5,105 bases of DNA. Origin: an uncultured Veillonella sp. GTDB lineage: Bacteria; Bacillota; Negativicutes; Veillonellales; Veillonellaceae. Below are positions 1-5,105 of the stretch, piece after piece. Both the position numbers and the translations under genes were made by a program. The number at the start of each line of letters is the position of its first letter. The first letter of the stretch is position 1. The stretch covers positions 1 through 5,105 of the forward strand of contig CALGLI010000084.1 of NCBI GenBank assembly GCA_937930265.1, given 5' to 3'. The notes under the pieces are model-generated. The model did no database searches, was not told the DNA's origin, and worked only from the letters and a program-made list of their open reading frames with translations.

Positions 1-284
1 CAATCCATCTCTTTATGTTTCGCCAAAGCACCTTCGTAATCATCTACATAGAATGCTACATGGAATTCATTGTCCCCTAAATTATATGGTCTATCCCAAT
101 CACGTAACCACGTTAACTCTAAACGATGTGGATTCGTGCCATCTCCTAAATAGACGATTTTAAAAGATCCGTCTTCGCCGTCAATATGACCGACTTCTTC
201 TAACCCTAATGCGTCTTTATAAAAGGATAAACTTGTATCCAAATCTTTCACATTAATATTATTATGAGCAAAGCTAAATTTCAT
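1..284 (-). CDS. gloA: Glyoxalase I-like VOC-family metalloenzyme (5' part, 3' end outside window)
   Basis: Partial gene: the ATG is at 284-282 and the frame is open to the window edge, giving 94 full residues of a family usually about 125-135 long. The protein starts MKFSFAHNNINVKDLDTS and follows the beta-alpha-beta-beta-beta layout of the vicinal oxygen chelate fold (helix SLSFYKDALGL, then strand HRLELT, then the second module beginning EFHVAFYVDD). His7, Glu56 and His75 fall where E. coli glyoxalase I has metal ligands His5, Glu56 and His74; the fourth ligand (Glu122 there) would lie beyond the window. Glyoxalase I isomerises the methylglyoxal-glutathione hemithioacetal to S-lactoylglutathione in the cytoplasm. 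Many VOC proteins act on other thiols or substrates, so the exact substrate is uncertain. The start is supported by AAGGAGG just upstream. The gene is about 36% G+C by hand count, clearly lower than sbcC. It lies 63 nt after sbcC and probably has its own promoter. Confidence 0.8.
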   Translation of the reverse strand, partial: MKFSFAHNNINVKDLDTSLSFYKDALGLEEVGHIDGEDGSFKIVYLGDGTNPHRLELTWLRDWDRPYNLGDNEFHVAFYVDDYEGALAKHKEMD

Positions 285-288
285 ACTT

Positions 289-295
289 CCTCCTT
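289..295 (-). promoter_or_regulatory. Ribosome binding site of the gloA-like gene
   Basis: Read on the minus strand this is AAGGAGG, a near-perfect Shine-Dalgarno match, followed by a short 4-nt spacer (AAGT) and ATG at 284-282. It fixes the start of the glyoxalase-like gene. Confidence 0.8.
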
Positions 296-318
296 AATTC
301 CTAGTAAATAACAGTATT

Positions 319-347
319 ATTCTAACATAGGTACTACGGGAATACAA
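319..347 (-). promoter_or_regulatory. Putative extended -10 promoter for the gloA-like gene
   Basis: On the minus strand, TTGTAT (347-342) is followed by exactly 17 nt and TAGAAT (324-319). The -10 box matches TATAAT at 5 of 6 positions and is preceded by TGT, giving the extended TGn -10 form. The -35 box is weak, matching TTGACA only at TTG. Transcription would begin near 312 and leave a leader of about 28 nt that includes the AAGGAGG site. The -35 box begins directly after the sbcC stop codon (350-348). This is a consensus match by eye in the only intergenic gap of the window; no start site has been measured. Confidence 0.5.
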
Positions 348-3300
348 TCACTGTACTTGAAAGTAGGCCCTGCTCCCCTCATCAGTTTTTGTCACTACCA
401 AGTGTGCACCAATTTGTTGTTGTAATTCCGGTACATGGGATATAATCCCCACCACTCGACCTTGGGATTGTAATGCCACCAAAGTTTCCATTGCCACATC
501 TAAGGTATCTGGATCCAAAGTGCCAAACCCTTCATCAATAAACATGGTATCCAAATGAATACCTCCCGCATAGGATTGGATGACATCCGCTAATCCCATA
601 GCAAGCCCTAAGGATGCCAAGAAAGTTTCTCCACCGGACAAAGTGTTCGCAGGCCGACTCGCTCCCGTATAGGCATCAAAAACAGAGATATCCAATCCTC
701 GGGCACCACGACCACCTTCTTCTACGGACCGTTCCAATCGATAGCGACCACGACTCATATCATGAAGTCGTAAGTTCGCTGCACTCAATACTTCTTCTAG
801 AATAGCGCCTAATACATAGCGCTCAAAGCTGACACCTTTCATACCTGAATCACCGCCATTGGCCAAATCAGCTAAGCCAAAAATAAAAGCCCGACGGTCC
901 GACAACTCTTTGGTATCCGCTTCTAACTTGGAAATCTCTTGGATAGTTTTTTCCTTGGCAGTCACTTGTGATTTCAAGGTACCAATAACTTCCCCTAGAT
1001 TTTTCAATTCTTGTTGTAATGCTTCCACTGACTCCTTCGGAATCTCTTCAGGTACCGTAGCATAGGATGCCAAGTCCTGTTGCACTCCTTCTAAGAGAGA
1101 TGTTAAACGCAACGATTCGTTGTGATAGGCGCTAAAGGTCTCTTTCCAAGTTGGCAACTCATCAAAGGCGGTCAATTGCTCCTTGAAGGTGCACATCGTG
1201 AGAGATTCCTCTTGCAACACCTGTTCCATCTCCTGACTCATGCCATCTATATCTCGGGCCATCTGACTCTGTTGCTCTTTGAGGCTCCCCAGCTCTGCTG
1301 TAAGGGCTGTCTTTTTCTCCTGACACTTTTGTCGCCCTTCGTCCACCTCTTTACGGTCCGTTTCATACCATTTCAAAGATGCTGCCAACCCTTTCACCTC
1401 TGTCATATAGGATTCTACTGTGAAAGGGGCAATACTAGTTTCAATACGACTCATTTCTGTTGTTACATGCTGCACTTCCTGTTGTAAGGACTCGATTTGT
1501 CCCTCTAGAGTTCTCAATTCAAGTTGTTTTTCGTGAACCTTGCCTTCCTCAGTTTGTATGGTCTGTTTCAGTGTTTCTAAACTTTTTTCTAATGTTAGTT
1601 TTCTAGCTTCTGCTCGGACTAACTTTTGTTGTATCAATTTGAAAGTATTATCTAAATCCTTTTCATTAACATTCGCATCCCACCAAGAGAGGCGTGCCGC
1701 TACTATTTCTATCTCTTTAGCTTGTACCAGAATATCCAAGATAGTCCCCAGTTGCAAGATAGACTCTCTTTGAACTCCTACTGTTACCTTTGGATAGGTT
1801 TCACACAAACGATTCCATTCTTGGCAATACCGCTCCACTTCTTCTTCGCTGTGAGTTAACTTAGTTTCTGTGGTTGCCACCTGTGTTTGACTCATTTGGA
1901 ACTCCTCACGAAGTCGATCCACTGTTTCACGCACAATGTCTTCCGACGGAGCTTGCGCTAGCTGTGGATGGTCCAAAGAACCACACACGGGACATGGCGC
2001 TTGCTCTTCCAATTGCAAACTCACTTCATAGGCTTGGTGTTGTCGCAACAACTGCTCATTATGATGATATAATCCTTCACGAGTCTTGTACACCTGACGT
2101 TCTTTATCTAACTGTTGACTTTGAAGAGTTCTAACATCCCATGCCGTTTGGAGTTTCTTTACAACCCCCTTTAAGGAGTCCCACCAACTGCGCAATTCAC
2201 TAGTACATAGTTTTTCCTCACTTACGGGCACATAGCTTTGTAGCTCACAATTCATCTCAGCCAGGGTATGACGTTTTCCTTCCAAGTCTTCCTGACTAGT
2301 TCCTATCTCCTGTTGCAAAGTTTTGTGTGCTTCCACCTGCTGTGCAACAGCTCCCTCTAGTGCAGTCCGTTTTTCTAAGAGTTCACGATACCGTTCTACC
2401 TCTTGTTGCATCCCCTGTAATTGGTGGTATTGCTCTTGCTGTTTAGCATAGACATCTTCTTGGGATATCAACCGCTGAAATTGAGTGTCCCACTCTTGCA
2501 AAGTAGTCCCCACAGATTGCAAGTCCTTCTCCAAGATGTCTACCTTATCTTGATTTTTTCTGAAAGTTTCCTGTAATTTATCATATTCCTTCATGCGAAT
2601 GCGAACTTCTTGCAATCGTTCCCAACGGCTAATGGTCTCTCCTAAGGCAATGTGTGCCACTTCTCCCTCTTGATGGGTAGCTAGGGCCTGACTATATTGC
2701 TCCTTACGCGTCACCAAATTAATGTAGCTTTCATACTTAGCATAGGCTTTTTGTAAGGTATCACATTCCTTCTGTTTTTCCTTGCGCTCACATTCACGAG
2801 CCCCTAATACTGTACGTTCTTCTTTCACCAATGCCACTAAATCTGGTAGTGTATCCACCGCATAGGTGCCTAATAAAAACCCCACCTTTTGTAACGTATC
2901 TTGAATCCCTACAGTAGCCTTGGTCAATTCTTCTTTCAGTAAGTCTTGCATGCGTTTATACACAGAGGTTTTAAAAATCGTATGCAATAGCACTTCCCGC
3001 TCTGAAGTAGGTGCCACTAAAAGTTTTCTAAAATCTCCTTGTGGCAACAGGACGACCTGCAAGAATTGGTCTACTCGAAATCCGATAATCTGTTGTACAT
3101 AATCACGGATTTCTTGCGCTTTCGTAGTGAGCAATTTCCATTCTTCATCGATCCATTCGCTGATAGCTGCCGTTGCCAATACTGTTCTTGTACCAGTGCC
3201 ACGTTTTTTCTGCAATTCCTGTTTCGGGGTCCGCTCCATCCGATATCGATGGTCCCCCACCTGAAATTCAAATACTACTGCTGTAGGTGTGGTCGCATCT

Positions 3301-3512
3301 GCATAATCACTGCGCATATCGGCGCCATCACGAAGACCACCGCTAGTTTGACCATATAGAGCATACACAATGGCATCTAACACACTTGTTTTCCCCGCCC
3401 CCGTAGGACCAGTAATCAAAAACATGGATTGATTGTCCAACACAGAAAAATCAAGGATTACTTTCTTGGGGTACGGCCCAAAGGCGGTCATTTCTAATCG
3501 TAAGGGTCTCAT
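348..3512 (-). CDS. sbcC: SbcC, ATPase subunit of the SbcCD (Mre11-Rad50-type) nuclease complex
   Basis: This 1054-residue protein is the SMC/Rad50-like ATPase that controls the SbcD nuclease in processing DNA hairpins and blocked double-strand ends in the cytoplasm. Walker A is GPTGAGKT at residues 35-42, with a Q-loop around Gln158 (LPQGDF). Long, Gln/Glu/Lys-rich coiled coils run from about 185 to 500 and 525 to 870. The zinc hook CPVCGS has Cys507 and Cys510 at the coil apex, followed by DHP as is usual in SbcC. The C-terminal ATPase half carries the signature LSGGE (958-962), Walker B ending in Asp993-Glu994, a D-loop LDPD (999-1002) and the H-loop His1026. The length is close to the usual roughly 1050. 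I chose the ATG at 3512-3510 because it lies 7 nt after GGAGG and starts the conserved MRPLRLEMTAFGPY; an in-frame ATG 30 nt upstream (3542) would add only a non-conserved tail. The start overlaps the sbcD stop (ATGA), so translation is probably coupled. The stop is TGA at 350-348. Confidence 0.97.
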   Translation of the reverse strand: MRPLRLEMTAFGPYPKKVILDFSVLDNQSMFLITGPTGAGKTSVLDAIVYALYGQTSGGLRDGADMRSDYADATTPTAVVFEFQVGDHRYRMERTPKQELQKKRGTGTRTVLATAAISEWIDEEWKLLTTKAQEIRDYVQQIIGFRVDQFLQVVLLPQGDFRKLLVAPTSEREVLLHTIFKTSVYKRMQDLLKEELTKATVGIQDTLQKVGFLLGTYAVDTLPDLVALVKEERTVLGARECERKEKQKECDTLQKAYAKYESYINLVTRKEQYSQALATHQEGEVAHIALGETISRWERLQEVRIRMKEYDKLQETFRKNQDKVDILEKDLQSVGTTLQEWDTQFQRLISQEDVYAKQQEQYHQLQGMQQEVERYRELLEKRTALEGAVAQQVEAHKTLQQEIGTSQEDLEGKRHTLAEMNCELQSYVPVSEEKLCTSELRSWWDSLKGVVKKLQTAWDVRTLQSQQLDKERQVYKTREGLYHHNEQLLRQHQAYEVSLQLEEQAPCPVCGSLDHPQLAQAPSEDIVRETVDRLREEFQMSQTQVATTETKLTHSEEEVERYCQEWNRLCETYPKVTVGVQRESILQLGTILDILVQAKEIEIVAARLSWWDANVNEKDLDNTFKLIQQKLVRAEARKLTLEKSLETLKQTIQTEEGKVHEKQLELRTLEGQIESLQQEVQHVTTEMSRIETSIAPFTVESYMTEVKGLAASLKWYETDRKEVDEGRQKCQEKKTALTAELGSLKEQQSQMARDIDGMSQEMEQVLQEESLTMCTFKEQLTAFDELPTWKETFSAYHNESLRLTSLLEGVQQDLASYATVPEEIPKESVEALQQELKNLGEVIGTLKSQVTAKEKTIQEISKLEADTKELSDRRAFIFGLADLANGGDSGMKGVSFERYVLGAILEEVLSAANLRLHDMSRGRYRLERSVEEGGRGARGLDISVFDAYTGASRPANTLSGGETFLASLGLAMGLADVIQSYAGGIHLDTMFIDEGFGTLDPDTLDVAMETLVALQSQGRVVGIISHVPELQQQIGAHLVVTKTDEGSRAYFQVQ
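1983..1994 (-). other. Zinc hook (CxxC) of SbcC
   Basis: These codons encode residues 507-510, CPVC. In Rad50/SbcC proteins the two cysteines sit at the turn of the long coiled coil. The same motif from a second SbcC completes a four-cysteine zinc site that joins two coils tip to tip. The motif is intact and near the middle of the protein, as expected. Confidence 0.9.
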
Positions 3513-4867
3513 GGTTCTTCCTCCCTTAATACGCGTTGCCACAAACCTTCCATATACGCTAATTCTTCCTGTGAAAGCTCTTCATTGCGAGCTTCCTTAG
3601 CAAATTGTGCAAATAAATCTCGCTCATTTAACTCTTTAAAACGCTTTGCCCCCGTTGTATCATGAATGACTTCCATGCGGCCCACCAATTCTAAGCGCAT
3701 GCAATAGGGAAATACCTTGCGCAAACGACGCATTCCATCCACCACTGGTGCCGTATCAAGTAAGCGCACTTCCACATAATCATTGTGATGCTGTGAATGG
3801 AGACTTTCATCAGCTAATAGGTCGTCAAAATAACCAGTAAGACTGACAAATTGCCGGCGCCCTACGATAGGAATCTCGCTAATGGTGGTGTTTCCTTTGC
3901 CATCCATATCAACGATTGTGAAACTTTTACTATACCCCACCTCGTCAAAGGAATAGGTCAGCAAGGAACCACTGTAGCGAATATGATCCGCCCCAATTCG
4001 TTGCGGTTTATGCAAGTGGCCTAATGCCGTATAGTGAAAATCCTTAAACACAGTAGTCGGCACCTGCCCTGAGCCACCTACTAACAGAGGTCGTTCCGAT
4101 TCACTTTCAGCACCGCCTGCCACAAAGGCATGAGCCATACAAAGACTGCGGTGCCTCTTAGAGCAACTCTTGACATAAGTCGACCATCGTGCGTAAGCAT
4201 CTCCTATTGTACAATTGTATCGACATAACTCCCCTGATGTATCCTTCTCTTCGGTACATATATCACCAATATCTCCATCATATTCATGTGACGAATTTCC
4301 CAACCCCACAGCACTATCCATATCAAGACAAGCAAATAAATCTCCTGATTCACCTTGGGCACTACCTTTCTTAGAGGTATTACCCGTTTCTATCTTCTTT
4401 GAAGTATCTAGTGTAAGGTCTATCACGCCTAACCGGTTTAGCTCCATTTCCATATCTCGCACTTCCCCATAGGGCAATGCCCATACATCTAGTTGACCAT
4501 GAGCATCTTGAAATGGTATGGGTTTCATCCCTTGGTGAGCATGTCCTAGCAAATGGATGCCATGTGTTTCCCAAGCACTACGTCCCATTGCTAGACGAGG
4601 GCCACTATCGTGATTACCCGAAATGGCCACCATGGGAATTTTTTCTGTAAATGCCAATCGATGCAGAACAGAGTCCCATAACTCAATGGCCTCAATGGGT
4701 GGCACGGATCGGTCAAAGACGTCCCCACTGAGGACCACTAGATCAATGTGCTCGTCTTTCAGCATAGGAAAGAATTGATGTTCCAACACATGGGCTTGAT
4801 CTGTTGTTAAATGTTCATTGTAAAATAGTCGTCCTAAATGCCAGTCTGCTGTATGTAGTATGCGCAT
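3509..4867 (-). CDS. sbcD: SbcD, Mre11-family nuclease subunit of SbcCD, with an enlarged loop
   Basis: This 452-residue protein is the calcineurin-like, Mn-dependent nuclease partner of SbcC: a 3'-5' double-strand exonuclease and hairpin endonuclease. The five phosphoesterase motifs are all visible: Asp8 and His10 (HTADWHLG), Asp49 (LSGDVFDR), Asn85-His86-Asp87 (SGNHDS), His246 (MAHAFVAGG) and His284/His286 (ALGHLHKPQ). ESERPLLVGGSGQV (256-269) and IRYSGSLLTYSFDEV (296-310) are typical of SbcD. The C-terminal part (from about 330) corresponds to the capping and SbcC-contact region. The usual length is about 380-400. The excess lies between LPY (131-133) and His246, where about 112 residues replace the 40-50 I would expect. 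The ATG at 4867-4865 is 2 nt after the nfo stop, with GAGGTG 5 nt upstream; the TGA overlaps the sbcC ATG. The catalytic set is complete, so the protein should be active. Confidence 0.96.
   Translation of the reverse strand: MRILHTADWHLGRLFYNEHLTTDQAHVLEHQFFPMLKDEHIDLVVLSGDVFDRSVPPIEAIELWDSVLHRLAFTEKIPMVAISGNHDSGPRLAMGRSAWETHGIHLLGHAHQGMKPIPFQDAHGQLDVWALPYGEVRDMEMELNRLGVIDLTLDTSKKIETGNTSKKGSAQGESGDLFACLDMDSAVGLGNSSHEYDGDIGDICTEEKDTSGELCRYNCTIGDAYARWSTYVKSCSKRHRSLCMAHAFVAGGAESESERPLLVGGSGQVPTTVFKDFHYTALGHLHKPQRIGADHIRYSGSLLTYSFDEVGYSKSFTIVDMDGKGNTTISEIPIVGRRQFVSLTGYFDDLLADESLHSQHHNDYVEVRLLDTAPVVDGMRRLRKVFPYCMRLELVGRMEVIHDTTGAKRFKELNERDLFAQFAKEARNEELSQEELAYMEGLWQRVLREEEP
3520..3524 (-). promoter_or_regulatory. 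Ribosome binding site that decides the sbcC start
   Basis: On the minus strand the sequence is AAGGGAGGAAGAACC followed by ATG at 3512-3510. The GGAGG core is 7 nt from the start codon and lies inside the last codons of sbcD. It supports the internal ATG over the upstream in-frame ATG at 3542, which has no comparable site that I can see. Confidence 0.8.
4202..4417 (-). other. Extra low-complexity, cysteine-containing segment inside SbcD
   Basis: This corresponds approximately to SbcD residues 151-222, between the end of the conserved N-terminal nuclease half (LPY, 131-133) and the conserved stretch leading to His246. The segment is rich in Gly, Ser, Asp, Glu and Thr, looks disordered, and contains Cys180, Cys204, Cys215 and Cys219. 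The enclosing 4201-4440 counts at about 40% G+C, against about 48% in two 60-base sbcD samples outside it. The frame stays open and conserved SbcD sequence resumes, so it reads as an in-frame insertion or loop expansion. The borders are estimates from memory of the family, not from an alignment. Confidence 0.6.
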
Positions 4868-4869
4868 AC

Positions 4870-5105
4870 TTACACCTCGTTTGCATAAATCTCCCGCAAG
4901 ATACTGATTTCTTTCGCATATCCATCTAGTTCATTTGGTGTTTCTAAATAAAATGGTAAATGGCGTAATTTAGGGTGTGTAATAAAGTTAGCAATAGCCT
5001 CGATACCAATATGTCCTTCCCCAATTTTTTCATGACGATCTTTATGAGCACCCATAGGATTTTTAGAGTCATTCAAGTGAATGGCTTTCAAACGATCAAG
5101 ACCTA
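4870..5105 (-). CDS. nfo: Endonuclease IV (Nfo), C-terminal part; 5' end outside window
   Basis: The last 77 residues of a deoxyribonuclease IV, a Zn-dependent AP endonuclease that cuts 5' to abasic sites and trims blocked 3' ends in base-excision repair. The full family protein is about 280 residues. The fragment begins GLDRLKAIHLNDSKNPMG. It shows AIHLND, KDRHEKIGEGHIG and FYLETP, which align with E. coli Nfo around ligands His216, Asp229/His231 and Glu261. The spacings of 13 residues from His to Asp and 32 from Asp to Glu equal those in E. coli, so four of the nine metal ligands are visible and intact. A TTG at 5091 could be taken for a start, but the conserved frame continues upstream through GLDR to the window edge. 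The gene ends in TAA at 4872-4870, 2 nt before sbcD, and its last codons carry the sbcD ribosome binding site. Sampled G+C is about 33-37%, below that of sbcDC. Confidence 0.95.
   Translation of the reverse strand, partial: GLDRLKAIHLNDSKNPMGAHKDRHEKIGEGHIGIEAIANFITHPKLRHLPFYLETPNELDGYAKEISILREIYANEV
4873..4878 (-). promoter_or_regulatory. Ribosome binding site of sbcD inside the nfo 3' end
   Basis: GAGGTG on the minus strand lies 5 nt upstream of the sbcD ATG (4867-4865) and overlaps the final Glu-Val codons of nfo. It is weaker than the sbcC and gloA sites. This fits translation by ribosomes finishing nfo and re-initiating across the TAA-GT-ATG junction. Confidence 0.6.

Noticed and set aside
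285..347. Rho-independent terminator after sbcC
   Set aside because: Only a short TAGGTACTA near-palindrome is present, without a stable GC stem or a following T-run on the minus strand.
1122..1487. 121-codon open frame on the plus strand opposite sbcC
   Set aside because: Its Leu/Phe/Cys-rich translation is the complement of the Gln/Glu/Lys-rich coiled-coil coding, I see no convincing ribosome binding site, and SbcC explains the region. The same holds for the other plus-strand frames opposite sbcC and sbcD.
3513..3542. Upstream in-frame ATG that would extend SbcC by 10 residues (MATRIKGGRT)
   Set aside because: The added residues are not SbcC-like and the sequence lies within sbcD. The downstream ATG has a GGAGG site 7 nt upstream and begins the conserved MRPLRLEMTAFGPY.
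4370..4405. Repeated TSKK in the SbcD insertion (residues 155-158 and 164-167) as a tandem duplication
   Set aside because: The two copies use different codons and the flanking residues do not match, so a recent DNA duplication is not supported.
348..4867. A novel SMC-ATPase plus nuclease defence system
   Set aside because: The pair has all standard SbcC and SbcD motifs (CPVCGS hook, LSGGE, GNHD, GHLH, ESERPLxVGG) in the usual order. No extra defence-type gene, mobile element or integrase is present.
4870..5091. A separate 73-residue gene starting at a TTG at 5091
   Set aside because: The frame continues upstream to the window edge as GLDR, and the content is the metal-binding C-terminus of endonuclease IV, so this is the end of a longer gene.

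Overview
The window reads as ordinary bacterial chromosome carrying a DNA-repair cluster, all on the minus strand. In transcription order (high to low coordinates) it holds the 3' end of nfo (endonuclease IV), complete sbcD, complete sbcC, and then the 5' part of a glyoxalase/VOC metalloenzyme gene (gloA-like). The purine-rich Shine-Dalgarno sequences (GGAGG, AAGGAGG), the compact gene packing and the moderate-to-low G+C suggest a Firmicutes-type bacterium. The protein style looks to me like Negativicutes (Veillonella-like), but that is an impression from memory and not a demonstrated assignment.

Layout. 4870-5105: C-terminal 77 residues of endonuclease IV, cut by the window edge. 3509-4867: SbcD nuclease, starting 2 nt after the nfo stop. 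348-3512: SbcC ATPase, whose ATG overlaps the sbcD TGA as ATGA. 285-347: the only intergenic gap, 63 nt, holding a likely sigma-A-type promoter and a strong ribosome binding site for the next gene. 1-284: N-terminal 94 residues of a VOC-family protein, cut by the window edge. There is no gene-free stretch over 100 bases, and I see no tRNA, rRNA, CRISPR, insertion sequence or clear terminator hairpin.

How the genes work together. SbcC and SbcD form the bacterial Mre11-Rad50 complex. SbcD is the metal-dependent nuclease and SbcC the long coiled-coil ATPase with a zinc hook, and together they open DNA hairpins and process protein-blocked or broken ends. Nfo cuts at abasic sites and at damaged 3' ends. 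The tight spacing implies one nfo-sbcD-sbcC transcript combining base-excision and break repair. The downstream glyoxalase-like gene probably has its own promoter.

I did not find a new system. The most unusual points are an extra segment of roughly 65-75 residues inside SbcD, lower in G+C than its surroundings and with four cysteines, and a clear G+C difference between sbcDC (about 46-48% in sampled stretches) and the flanking nfo and gloA-like genes (about 35-37%).
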